The notes below the pieces were generated by a model that did not search any database, was not told the DNA's origin, and saw only the letters and a list, made by a program, of their open reading frames with translations. From Halarcobacter sp. (GTDB lineage: Bacteria; Campylobacterota; Campylobacteria; Campylobacterales; Arcobacteraceae), in NCBI RefSeq assembly GCF_963676935.1, contig NZ_OY781470.1, positions 2,390,680-2,454,679 of the forward strand: a DNA stretch of 64,000 bases. The letters run 5' to 3'. Positions within the stretch are counted from its first letter, which is position 1. Each line of letters starts with the position of its first letter. The position numbers and the translations under genes are program-made. Shown here piece after piece: positions 1 through 6,981 of this stretch.

Positions 1-882
1 CCATGATTGTGGAGATTCAGGTAACATATAATCCATCATAGCTGCAACTAATGCTAAAACTCTATAACCTCTCCAAGTCCATTTATCAATCCATTTTTGA
101 ACAATAGGAACATTATCTGGGTCTTGTTCTAACATAAATTTAATAGCTTGAAGACCTAAAGTCATATGTCTTGCTTCATCACTTTGTGCTGAAAAACCAA
201 AGGTTACAGTTGCCATATCTCCATTATATGCTGCACCACTCATAAATGGTACAAATAGAAGGTTAGTTAATACATATTCAAATGAAAAACCAATAGCAAT
301 CATAAATTCAAATGGTCCAGCTGACCTTGCATCATCAAAAAATGATTTAGGAACAGATAAATACCATACTCTATCATGCCAATGTGAAAATTCAGAGAAT
401 CCATTAAAATACTTATTATAATGACTTAATGTATGTATTTGAGTTTGAGCATGTCTTAATTCATCAATTGATTGCATTTGACAAGCAACTCTTGGACCAT
501 CACCTCTAAAGTTTCTTGCAACATGTGCAAAACCTCTATTTGCTTGATATTCAAGTGGCGTTACACCTTGTAAAAATAGTTTCAATGCTGATACATATCT
601 TGCATCAGAAATATTTTTTTGTCCATGGTTTTGTGCAAATGCATCTATAATTGCATATAGTTTTTTATCTTTTTCCCCTTGATATTTCCAATATGCATCC
701 ATTGTCATTCTAAATGGATCTTCCCAAGCTTCCCAATCATGAATCTTAATACCCTCATATTTATCATAAGGAAAAACCTTGTCCATATCTTGATAAGTAG
801 TTTCCCATCCAAGCCTTGTCATATGCTTGTACTTATCCTTCATACTTAATCTTTTTTTTCTTTTTTTAATATCCATAGTCAT
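1..882 (-). CDS. dmpN: Phenol hydroxylase large (diiron) subunit, DmpN-like, C-terminus beyond window
   Basis: This is the catalytic oxygenase subunit of a multicomponent aromatic monooxygenase that converts phenol to catechol. The 294 visible codons carry both halves of the carboxylate-bridged diiron site: Glu in TPLEYQANRG (about residue 111), DELRH (about 141-144), Glu in FSFEYV (about 202) and DEARH (about 236-239). Spacing matches the DmpN/TouA family. The gene runs off the left edge, so about 200 C-terminal residues plus the expected dmpO and dmpP genes are not seen. I chose ATG 880-882, which has GGAG seven bases upstream; a second ATG lies two codons later. It starts 9 bases after the dmpM stop, so it is the fourth gene of the operon. 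Substrate specificity (phenol, toluene or another ring) cannot be fixed from this fragment. Confidence 0.93.
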   Translation of the reverse strand, partial: MTMDIKKRKKRLSMKDKYKHMTRLGWETTYQDMDKVFPYDKYEGIKIHDWEAWEDPFRMTMDAYWKYQGEKDKKLYAIIDAFAQNHGQKNISDARYVSALKLFLQGVTPLEYQANRGFAHVARNFRGDGPRVACQMQSIDELRHAQTQIHTLSHYNKYFNGFSEFSHWHDRVWYLSVPKSFFDDARSAGPFEFMIAIGFSFEYVLTNLLFVPFMSGAAYNGDMATVTFGFSAQSDEARHMTLGLQAIKFMLEQDPDNVPIVQKWIDKWTWRGYRVLALVAAMMDYMLPESPQSW

Positions 883-891
883 AATAAGCTC

Positions 892-1167
892 CTAATTATC
901 CCAATAAATTATAAAATGATCATAATCTTCATCAACATTTCCAGCAAGAGTGATTAAACAAAGTTGTAACTCTTGAGGATCCCATTCTCTTCCTATAATC
1001 TCTTCCATAGTTTCAGCATTTATTACTAATCTGTCAGGACAAGTAATTCTAATCATTGCAGGTTGGTTTTCAACTATCGCATTTATATTATCTTTTTGCA
1101 CTGCTTGAACTATTGGTCTTGCCTCTTCTACATCTTGAAGAACTAAAAGTACATTATTCTCTGCCAT
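892..1167 (-). CDS. dmpM: Phenol hydroxylase regulatory/effector subunit P2, DmpM-like
   Basis: This 91-residue protein is the cofactor-free effector (P2/MmoB/DmpM family) that binds the oxygenase and couples NADH oxidation to hydroxylation. The length matches the family at about 90 residues. The motifs RPIVQAVQ, PAMIRITCPDRLVI and the acidic, aromatic C-terminus are typical. No metal-binding motif is visible, as expected. It sits between dmpL and dmpN with gaps of 8 and 9 bases, implying translational coupling in one transcript. It is cytoplasmic. Confidence 0.93.
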   Translation of the reverse strand: MAENNVLLVLQDVEEARPIVQAVQKDNINAIVENQPAMIRITCPDRLVINAETMEEIIGREWDPQELQLCLITLAGNVDEDYDHFIIYWDN

Positions 1168-1175
1168 ATTCTCTC

Positions 1176-2171
1176 CTATAATTCTAAACCGTTTTTATTC
1201 AAACGTTTTATTAAATTTTCTTTTATTTCACTAACAATATTTTCTGGGTCATTTACTAAATTTTTTGCCAATAATATAGTTGCTTTTTCCAACTCACTAA
1301 TGTACTTTTCACACCACTTAGTAATAATTTTTTTATTTTCATCTGATTCACTTACGGCAACATTGATAGTTTTATCTACCCATTTATTTGATTCATCAAA
1401 CCAAACAGTCATAAATTCTGTCATCATACTTTGAATATTTCCACCTTTAGTAGCAATCTCTCTTTCATAGTAATCAAAAAATAAAGGATGAATAAATCCA
1501 TCCATTACAACGTTTTGGAAAATAAAAAGTTCAAACCAATCTTCAACAACAAAAGAATCTTCAACAACTTTTCTTAGTCCTTGCCAAGAAGTTTCATTTA
1601 CCCATAAATCTTTTGCTTCATCTAAAAATTTTGCTTCATTTTCTCCTAACAATAGACCAATTTTTGTTATATATTGAGCCATACCTAATCTATCTTCAGA
1701 ATGAAATGTAGCTGCATTAGCCATTGCCGCACCATAACATTCAGATACAATCTGTAGATTATTCATGTTTGCACCCCACTCATAGTGTCTTAAAGGTACT
1801 ACATATTTTAAAATCTGTTCTTTTATATCTTGTGGCATTGTAATTAAAAGGTCTCTTCTTTCGATAAACGAAAAGTTTTGTTCTGCAACTTCTTGTTGTT
1901 TTGCCCTTGTAATAACATAGTTTGAATAGTAATACTGTCTTGGATCTAAAAATTTATACCAATCAGACATTTTTATTGCTGTTTTATTTTCATCATATAT
2001 CTCATACTTAGAATTATATGTTGGCAAATAATGAAAATTTGTTGTTGCTTGTAAATCATAAGTAGCCTCTTCATATCTTGTTGCTGCTTTATTTTCCCCT
2101 ATTCTTCTAGCTACATGAGCATAAGTTTGCCTAATAGGCTTTATCTCAACACTTTTAATGTCTAAATTCAT
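1176..2171 (-). CDS. dmpL: Phenol hydroxylase small oxygenase subunit P1, DmpL-like
   Basis: This 331-residue protein is the beta subunit of the (alpha-beta-gamma)2 oxygenase. It has the ferritin-like helical fold of the large subunit but does not carry the active diiron site. The length matches DmpL/TouE at about 330. Recognisable family segments are the N-terminal part with AHVARRIGENK and ATRYEEATYDLQ, the WYKFLDPRQYYYSNYVITRAKQQE stretch (about residues 70-95) and the QNVVMDGFIHPLFFDYYERE stretch (about 224-243). It starts 20 bases after the dmpK stop and ends 8 bases before dmpM. It would assemble with DmpN and the off-window DmpO. Confidence 0.93.
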   Translation of the reverse strand: MNLDIKSVEIKPIRQTYAHVARRIGENKAATRYEEATYDLQATTNFHYLPTYNSKYEIYDENKTAIKMSDWYKFLDPRQYYYSNYVITRAKQQEVAEQNFSFIERRDLLITMPQDIKEQILKYVVPLRHYEWGANMNNLQIVSECYGAAMANAATFHSEDRLGMAQYITKIGLLLGENEAKFLDEAKDLWVNETSWQGLRKVVEDSFVVEDWFELFIFQNVVMDGFIHPLFFDYYEREIATKGGNIQSMMTEFMTVWFDESNKWVDKTINVAVSESDENKKIITKWCEKYISELEKATILLAKNLVNDPENIVSEIKENLIKRLNKNGLEL

Positions 2172-2191
2172 ACTTTTTCTCCTTATTTAAA

Positions 2192-2449
2192 TTAAAGCTC
2201 TTTTGATGTACCAATAACACCATACTTCCATTTGTATTTGTCATTTTCTACATCAATTAATTGTTGTTTTGTAAGAAATTTGACTTTATTAATTTTACAA
2301 AACTCCTCAAACTGTTTTATTGGCAAAGCTAACTCCACATACATTATTGGATTACCAATAGAAAAATCAAACTCTATCAAATCATTATGGTTTTGATTAG
2401 TGATATGAACAAACTTTTCCATTTCAATATTCAAACTATTTGTTTTCAT
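2192..2449 (-). CDS. dmpK: Phenol hydroxylase assembly/auxiliary protein, DmpK-like
   Basis: This 85-residue protein is the first gene of the operon. DmpK-type proteins are not part of the active enzyme; in the family they aid maturation, probably iron insertion, of the apo-oxygenase. The central pattern FVHIT, IEFDFSIGNPIMYVELALP and FEEFC matches DmpK. An AAAAGG ribosome-binding site lies about 6 bases before the ATG. The upstream 134-base region, shared with the divergent histidine kinase gene, holds a tandem GTGCGAT-type motif and no visible -24/-12 sigma-54 element. This differs from the DmpR/sigma-54 control of the pseudomonad operon. Confidence 0.88.
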   Translation of the reverse strand: MKTNSLNIEMEKFVHITNQNHNDLIEFDFSIGNPIMYVELALPIKQFEEFCKINKVKFLTKQQLIDVENDKYKWKYGVIGTSKEL

Positions 2450-2504
2450 ATATAACCTTTTGTTAGTGTTTAGATGAGTGATTCATCTTTGACTATTGAC
2501 ACTT

Positions 2505-2535
2505 TAAATAAACAATATCGCAAAAATATCGCACT
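2505..2535 (-). promoter_or_regulatory. Putative operator/promoter of the phenol hydroxylase operon
   Basis: Read on the minus strand, AGTGCGAT is followed 11 bases later by a second TGCGATATT copy (half-sites ATCGCA at 2517-2522 and 2528-2533 on plus). A weak -10-like TATTTA (2505-2510) comes 6 bases after it. OmpR-family regulators typically bind direct repeats spaced 10-11 bp, and such a regulator is encoded next door. The repeat is seen; the regulator assignment is inference. Confidence 0.4.
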
Positions 2536-2545
2536 TTTAATTTTG

Positions 2546-2566
2546 TATCAAATTTTTTGATATAAT
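2546..2566 (+). promoter_or_regulatory. Inverted repeat overlapping a -10 element before the histidine kinase gene
   Basis: TATCAAA-TTT-TTTGATA is a perfect 7-bp inverted repeat (2546-2562). Its right end overlaps a consensus TATAAT (2561-2566). The -10 lies only 18 bases before the ATG, so a transcript starting there would have a very short leader. It could be a repressor site for the kinase-regulator operon, or a chance palindrome in an AT-rich region. Confidence 0.3.
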
Positions 2567-2583
2567 TCTTTTAAGGTGAAAAA

Positions 2584-3885
2584 ATGGAAAATAAAATTAC
2601 AAAATATAAATCAAAATTTTTAAATCAAAATAAACTTGCAAAAAGATTCTCTTTAACATATATATTGTTTAGTATTATAGGTGTAGTTTCATTTAATAAG
2701 TTTCTACAGCATTATTCAGAAGATAATAATTTAACCTCAGATGATACATTTACTTTTAATATCATTTTTATTCTTTTTACCTTTATAATTTTTATCCTTA
2801 TGGTTAATCATATGCAAAAGGTAATCAAAAATATTGACAAATCATATAAAGACCTAAAAAGAAAAGATAAAGCGAGACTTGCACCCTATGAGTTTGCTTT
2901 AAATAATTCTGTAGATGCTATCTACTGGTTTACCCTTGATGCAAGAGTTGTATATGCGAATAATGCTGCATGTAATATGTTAGGCTATACAAAAGAAGAA
3001 ATGTTAGATATGTTTTTAGAAGAGATGGATCCAAATTTTGATAGAAATAGTGCCCAAGAATGTATGATTGAAATAAAAAATACAAAAAACTGGACACTTG
3101 AAACTACCCAAAAGAAAAAAGATGGAAGTATTATTAATATCGAAGTTTCTGGTCATGGTTTTATTTTTGGTGGTAAAGACTATATTTGTGCCTTTGGTAG
3201 GGATATTACATCTAGATTAGTATATAGAAACGAAATAACAAATATGAATCAAGAACTACAAAAATCTGTTGATGAAAAAGAGATATTATTAAAAGAGATA
3301 CATCATAGAGTTAAGAATAATATGGAAATTATTTCATCTCTTTTAGCCATGCAATATAGAAGAGTTCAGGATAATGAAGTTAAATATATATTAAAACAAA
3401 GTAGAAGTAGAATAAACACAATGGCTTTGGTTCATGAGTTTTTATATTTAGGTGAAAACTTAGCTTATATAAATTTAGAAGACTATATAAAAAGGTTGAT
3501 TGAGGATATAAAAGAGTTATATATTTCAAATAATACTTATCTAAATTTTGATTTAAATATAGACCAACTTATTTTTTCAACAAATAGATGTATTCAAGTT
3601 GGTATGGTTTTACATGAATTATCAGTAAATGCTTTAAAATATGCATTTAAAGAGGATAGAGACAATCTTCTTTGTATTCATATAAAAAAATCAAATGATA
3701 AAATACATCTAAAAATACGAGATAATGGAGATGGTTTAGAAAATATTGATTCGTTGTATAAAACAGACTCTATTGGGATGCAATTAGTTCATACAATAGT
3801 AGAAAACCAATTAGATGGTACAATTGAGTTCAAAAATAATAGAGGGTTAGAATGTAATATATTCTTTCCAATCAAGGAGGATTAA
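2584..3885 (+). CDS. Membrane PAS-domain sensor histidine kinase (HisKA_2 type)
   Basis: This 433-residue sensor kinase has two membrane segments (about residues 21-40 and 58-77) with a short loop between them. A PAS domain follows (about 100-215), then a HisKA_2 dimerisation/phosphoacceptor box with EIHHRVKNN (His240/241) and a C-terminal HATPase domain (N box HELSVNALKYA, G box DNGDGL). The small extracytoplasmic loop suggests the PAS domain, not an external sensor domain, detects the signal. The gene overlaps the response regulator gene by one base at TAATG, so they form one operon. It diverges from the phenol hydroxylase operon, which makes it a plausible sensor of phenol or a catabolite. 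That role is inferred from position only. Confidence 0.9.
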   Translation: MENKITKYKSKFLNQNKLAKRFSLTYILFSIIGVVSFNKFLQHYSEDNNLTSDDTFTFNIIFILFTFIIFILMVNHMQKVIKNIDKSYKDLKRKDKARLAPYEFALNNSVDAIYWFTLDARVVYANNAACNMLGYTKEEMLDMFLEEMDPNFDRNSAQECMIEIKNTKNWTLETTQKKKDGSIINIEVSGHGFIFGGKDYICAFGRDITSRLVYRNEITNMNQELQKSVDEKEILLKEIHHRVKNNMEIISSLLAMQYRRVQDNEVKYILKQSRSRINTMALVHEFLYLGENLAYINLEDYIKRLIEDIKELYISNNTYLNFDLNIDQLIFSTNRCIQVGMVLHELSVNALKYAFKEDRDNLLCIHIKKSNDKIHLKIRDNGDGLENIDSLYKTDSIGMQLVHTIVENQLDGTIEFKNNRGLECNIFFPIKED

Positions 3886-4643
3886 TGAATAAAATAAAAA
3901 TTTTAATAGTTGAAGATGAATCAATTATTGCTATGAACTTAAAAGAAACATTAATTGAATTAGGATACGAACCTTGTGGCATAGCTCCAAATAAATGTAA
4001 AACATTAAAAATCCTAGAAAAAGGAATCGAACCAGATTTAATTTTAATGGATATCTATTTAAAAGGACCTACAACAGGAATTGAGTTAGCAAAAGAACTA
4101 AAAACAACACTTCCTAATATACCAGTTGTTTTTTTAACAGCAAACTCTGAAATATCGACAATAAAAAAAGCTTCAGAAACCCTTGCTTATGGATATATAC
4201 TAAAACCTTATAAAAAAAGTCATCTTCACGCCGCTATTGAAGTTGCATTGGAAAAAGCTAAAAATGATACAAAAAAAGATGAAAAACTAAATGCAGCTGA
4301 AAATATCAACAGAACATTAAGTCATCAACTAAATATTGTGAAAGAACAAAAATCGAGAACTGTAAGATTAAGGCATGGATATCTTTATGATAAAGAAAAA
4401 GAGATATTATATTATGGTGACAAGCCAATTAAATTAACAAAAAAAGAAACTGAAATCATCAAGATACTTTGCCGTAGTGCCGGTTTTTATGTTTCTCAAG
4501 AACAAATTGAATATGCAATTTGGCAAGATGAACCAGCAGGTTATGCAGCTTTTAGATCAATTCTTTTTAGATTAAGATCAAAACTGCATAAAGATTTAAT
4601 CTCTACACAAAATAACACTGGCTATAAAATTGAAACTATTTAA
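3885..4643 (+). CDS. Response regulator with receiver and winged-helix DNA-binding domain
   Basis: This 252-residue regulator has an N-terminal receiver domain (acidic pocket EDE at 10-12, phosphoacceptor Asp56 in LILMDIYL, conserved Thr in FLTAN, Lys in LKPY). A linker that may be coiled follows, then a C-terminal winged-helix domain of the OmpR/PhoB type (about 150-252: KPIKLTKKETEII, SQEQIEYAIW, FRSILFRLRSKL). It overlaps the kinase gene by one base and is its obvious partner. Pairing of a HisKA_2 kinase with an OmpR-like output is common in this phylum. Its stop codon abuts the putative operator before the SDR gene. Likely targets are the phenol hydroxylase operon and the SDR gene, by proximity and shared motif. 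Confidence 0.9.
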   Translation: MNKIKILIVEDESIIAMNLKETLIELGYEPCGIAPNKCKTLKILEKGIEPDLILMDIYLKGPTTGIELAKELKTTLPNIPVVFLTANSEISTIKKASETLAYGYILKPYKKSHLHAAIEVALEKAKNDTKKDEKLNAAENINRTLSHQLNIVKEQKSRTVRLRHGYLYDKEKEILYYGDKPIKLTKKETEIIKILCRSAGFYVSQEQIEYAIWQDEPAGYAAFRSILFRLRSKLHKDLISTQNNTGYKIETI

Positions 4644-4644
4644 A

Positions 4645-4679
4645 AGTGCGATTTTTTAACGATTTTTTTTCTATATAAT
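4645..4679 (+). promoter_or_regulatory. Putative operator and -10 element upstream of the SDR gene
   Basis: AGTGCGATTTTTT (from 4645) is followed 11 bases on by AACGATTTTTTTT, then TATAAT at 4674-4679 and an AGGAG ribosome-binding site at 4691-4695. The same tandem motif precedes dmpK. It partly resembles the T-tract periodicity known for Campylobacter sigma-70 promoters; the shared GTGCGA core is the part that this does not explain. Confidence 0.4.
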
Positions 4680-4700
4680 CTAGCCTTTTAAGGAGTAGAT

Positions 4701-5498
4701 ATGGATTTAAAAATTGAAAATAAAATAGTTCTAATTACAGGTGCAGCTCAAGGTATAGGATTGATGACTGCAAAAAAACTTTGCGAAGAAGGTGCTCACG
4801 TAATAATAAATGGAAGAGATGAAGAAAAACTTCAAAAAGCTATTTTAGATATTAAAAGTGAAATTCCAAATGCAAATATAAAAGCTGTTGAAGCCAACTT
4901 AAAAGATGTGGCTGGTTGTGATAAACTCACTTCTGATGTACCTCATGTAGATATTTTAATTAACAATTTAGGTATTTTTGAGCCAAGAAACTTTGAAGAT
5001 ATTACAAATGATGAATGGCTTCATATGTTTAATGTAAATGTTATGAGTGGGGCTAGACTTTCTCAATATTACTTGCCAAAAATGTTAAAAAATAATTGGG
5101 GTAGAATAATTTTTATATCAAGTGAATCAGCTTTAAACATTCCAAAAGAGATGATACATTATGGGATGACTAAATCTGCTCAAGTCTCAATTGCTAGAGG
5201 AATTGCTCAATTAACAGAGGGAACTAGTGTGACTTCAAATTCAATTATAGTTGGACCAACTAAATCTGAAGGGGTAATGACTTTTTTAAATGAATTAGCA
5301 AAACAAGAAAACAAAACTTTTGAAGAGATTGAAAAAGAATTTTTTGAAGTACATAGACCAACTTCACTTGTAAAAAAGTTTGCAGAGATTGAAGAGTCTG
5401 CAAATATGATTGTTTATATAGCTAGTTCTTTATCAAGTATGACAAATGGAGCAATGCTAAGAGCAGATGGTGGAATAATAAATTCGGCGTTTAGTTAA
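4701..5498 (+). CDS. Short-chain dehydrogenase/reductase (SDR family)
   Basis: This 265-residue cytoplasmic NAD(P)-dependent oxidoreductase is of the classical SDR type. It has the TGAAQGIG cofactor loop (14-20), NNLG (88-91, canonical NNAG), a catalytic Ser at about 140-141, Tyr154 and Lys158 in YGMTK. Start ATG 4701 has AGGAG at good spacing. It lies 57 bases after the response regulator gene on the same strand with its own putative promoter. The C-terminal part (EFFEVHRPTSLVKKFAEIEESANMI) resembles uncharacterised bacterial SDRs of about 265 residues. The substrate is unknown. A role in aromatic metabolism is suggested only by its position and shared upstream motif. Confidence 0.88.
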   Translation: MDLKIENKIVLITGAAQGIGLMTAKKLCEEGAHVIINGRDEEKLQKAILDIKSEIPNANIKAVEANLKDVAGCDKLTSDVPHVDILINNLGIFEPRNFEDITNDEWLHMFNVNVMSGARLSQYYLPKMLKNNWGRIIFISSESALNIPKEMIHYGMTKSAQVSIARGIAQLTEGTSVTSNSIIVGPTKSEGVMTFLNELAKQENKTFEEIEKEFFEVHRPTSLVKKFAEIEESANMIVYIASSLSSMTNGAMLRADGGIINSAFS

Positions 5499-5540
5499 AA
5501 AGAATAAATAAATTGAAAAACAACATATACCTATTATCAA

Positions 5541-5570
5541 ATGTAAAAGAGAGTTAAATCTCTTTTACAT
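5541..5570. terminator. Bidirectional terminator-like hairpin between SDR gene and pheA
   Basis: A perfect 12-bp stem (ATGTAAAAGAGA / TCTCTTTTACAT) with a 6-base loop sits between convergent genes. It includes the pheA stop codon. The T tracts after the stem are weak on both strands, so termination strength is uncertain. Confidence 0.5.
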
Positions 5571-6407
5571 TATATCTCTATGTGAATTTCTTTCATATAC
5601 TCCAATAATCTTTAATTCTTCTGAGAAAAATTTTAATTCTTCAAGAGCTAATTTCAATCTTTTTTCTTCAATATGTCCATATAAGTCTATATGAAACTGT
5701 GTAGAATAAACACTTCCAATATCAGAATAGCTTTCAATTTTAATTAAATCTATACCATTAGTCGCAAAACCACCTAAAGCTTTATATAATGCAGCTGGAA
5801 TATTTTTTACACTAAAAACCAAAGATGTAATATATAATTTATCAACTTCAAATTTAGGTATAAATTGTTCTCTTGAAAGGATTATAAATCTAGTTACATT
5901 TCCATTAAAATCTGAGAAGTTTTCATCTAAAATATCTAAATTATAAATATTAGCAGCTAAAGTTGACGCTATTGCACCTTGGGTTTTATCTTGCGATTCT
6001 AAAAGTTCTTTCGCTGAACCTGCCGTATCAAATTTCTCTACAGGCTTTAAATTTAATTTTTTAATATTTCTAGCACATTGAGCCAATGCTTGTGGATGAG
6101 AAGCTACAGTTTCTAACTCATCAATTTTTACACCTTTTAATGCCATTAAAGAATGATTTATAGGTTCAAAATGTTCTTGAATAATATTTAGTTGCATTTT
6201 AGGAATTAATCTATAAATCTCTTCAACTCTACCTGCAGAAGAGTTTTCAATAGGTATTACAGCGTATGTTGCTTCACCTTTTTCAACAGCTTGCATTGAA
6301 TCAAAAAAAGAATTAGAGCTAATTAGTTTAGAATTTGGAAATAACTTTTGGCACGCTAAGTGTGAATACGCACCATCGACACCTTGGTATATTATAGTTT
6401 TATTCAT
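5565..6407 (-). CDS. pheA: Prephenate dehydratase with ACT domain
   Basis: This 280-residue enzyme converts prephenate to phenylpyruvate in phenylalanine biosynthesis. The catalytic domain (about 1-180) contains NVTRF (Thr172, Arg173, Phe174), the signature catalytic triplet. An ACT domain follows (about 195-270). No N-terminal chorismate mutase domain is present, unlike the bifunctional P-protein of about 360 residues in many Campylobacterota. The ACT motif ESRP is ESYS here (226-229), so phenylalanine inhibition may be altered. An AAGG ribosome-binding site precedes ATG 6407. Transcription is convergent with the SDR gene; a TATAAT lies upstream at 6432-6437. Confidence 0.93.
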   Translation of the reverse strand: MNKTIIYQGVDGAYSHLACQKLFPNSKLISSNSFFDSMQAVEKGEATYAVIPIENSSAGRVEEIYRLIPKMQLNIIQEHFEPINHSLMALKGVKIDELETVASHPQALAQCARNIKKLNLKPVEKFDTAGSAKELLESQDKTQGAIASTLAANIYNLDILDENFSDFNGNVTRFIILSREQFIPKFEVDKLYITSLVFSVKNIPAALYKALGGFATNGIDLIKIESYSDIGSVYSTQFHIDLYGHIEEKRLKLALEELKFFSEELKIIGVYERNSHRDIM

Positions 6408-6431
6408 TTATTACCTTATTAAAATTTTGTA

Positions 6432-6437
6432 ATTATA
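6432..6437 (-). promoter_or_regulatory. pheA: -10 element of the pheA promoter
   Basis: Minus-strand GATATAATTAC contains a consensus TATAAT 24 bases before the pheA ATG. No clear -35 box is visible. An ATCGCAC copy of the shared motif lies 27 bases further upstream, nearly the same distance as ATCGCAC to TATAAT before the histidine kinase gene (26 bases). Confidence 0.45.
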
Positions 6438-6463
6438 TCTTTTGAATATTTAGAAAAACAAAT

Positions 6464-6493
6464 AGTGCGATTTTTTTGAGAGTTTTTTATAAT
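6464..6493 (+). promoter_or_regulatory. Third copy of the GTGCGAT motif followed by a plus-strand TATAAT
   Basis: AGTGCGATTTTTTTGAGAG followed by TATAAT at 6488-6493 lies in the intergenic region upstream of pheA. The second half-site (GAGAG at the 11-base position) is degenerate. It could serve pheA on the minus strand or a short plus-strand transcript. Confidence 0.35.
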
Positions 6494-6499
6494 CTTTTA

Positions 6500-6610
6500 T
6501 CTTGAGAGATTATAAGTTGGATTGCTGATTTTTATAATACTCACTCGCTTCAATTAAATAAAAAAAATAGAAGCTTTAAATCTAAAAGCCCAATAATTGG
6601 GCTTTTTAAG
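6500..6610 (+). ncRNA. Candidate small RNA (speculative)
   Basis: A plus-strand TATAAT (6488-6493) and a rho-independent terminator (6584-6607) frame about 107 bases that encode no evident protein. No known RNA family is recognised. The terminator may simply belong to yciI on the other strand, in which case there is no transcript here. Confidence 0.18.
6584..6607. terminator. Rho-independent terminator, probably bidirectional
   Basis: AAAAGCCCAA-TAA-TTGGGCTTTTT is a 10-bp stem with a 3-base loop and T tract on the plus strand, and TTTT on the minus strand. It lies 25 bases after the yciI stop, so it most simply ends yciI. Confidence 0.75.
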
Positions 6611-6631
6611 TGTCTAGGAAATAGATATAAA

Positions 6632-6916
6632 CTATCTAGGAAGCATTTTTACAGGTACGATTTGGAACTCTTCCATATTCCATACACCATTTTGTACATA
6701 TGGTTCATTTTCCAACCATTCATTAATCTCATCATCATTTTCAAAATCTACAAAAAGTGTAGAACCTACCATTTGGTCTTCTTCAATAAGAGCACCAGCA
6801 TTTATAATTTTTCCTTCTGCCATCATTTTTTTAGCACTCTCAACATGAGCATCTCTAACTTCTAGTCTTTTTTCTAAAGCACCTTCATTGTCATAAGCTA
6901 TTACAAGGTATTGCAT
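6632..6916 (-). CDS. YciI-like protein
   Basis: This 94-residue protein belongs to the YciI/YCII family of small dimeric alpha-beta barrel proteins. The conserved Arg-Asp-Ala-His near residues 21-24 corresponds to the putative active-site His/Asp pair. The segments GKIINAGAL and GSTLFVDFENDDEINEWLENEPY are typical of the family. The function is not established; some members are dehalogenase-like or phosphatase-like. It appears monocistronic, ending at the hairpin 25 bases downstream. It is cytoplasmic. Confidence 0.85.
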   Translation of the reverse strand: MQYLVIAYDNEGALEKRLEVRDAHVESAKKMMAEGKIINAGALIEEDQMVGSTLFVDFENDDEINEWLENEPYVQNGVWNMEEFQIVPVKMLPR

Positions 6917-6981
6917 TGGTTAACTCCTATATTTAGTTGACTTAATTTTATCATTAAATAATTACAAGTAAATTAATATCT

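Noticed and set aside
2450-2583. Sigma-54 promoter for the phenol hydroxylase operon
   Set aside because: No GG-N10-GC element is present on the minus strand upstream of dmpK.
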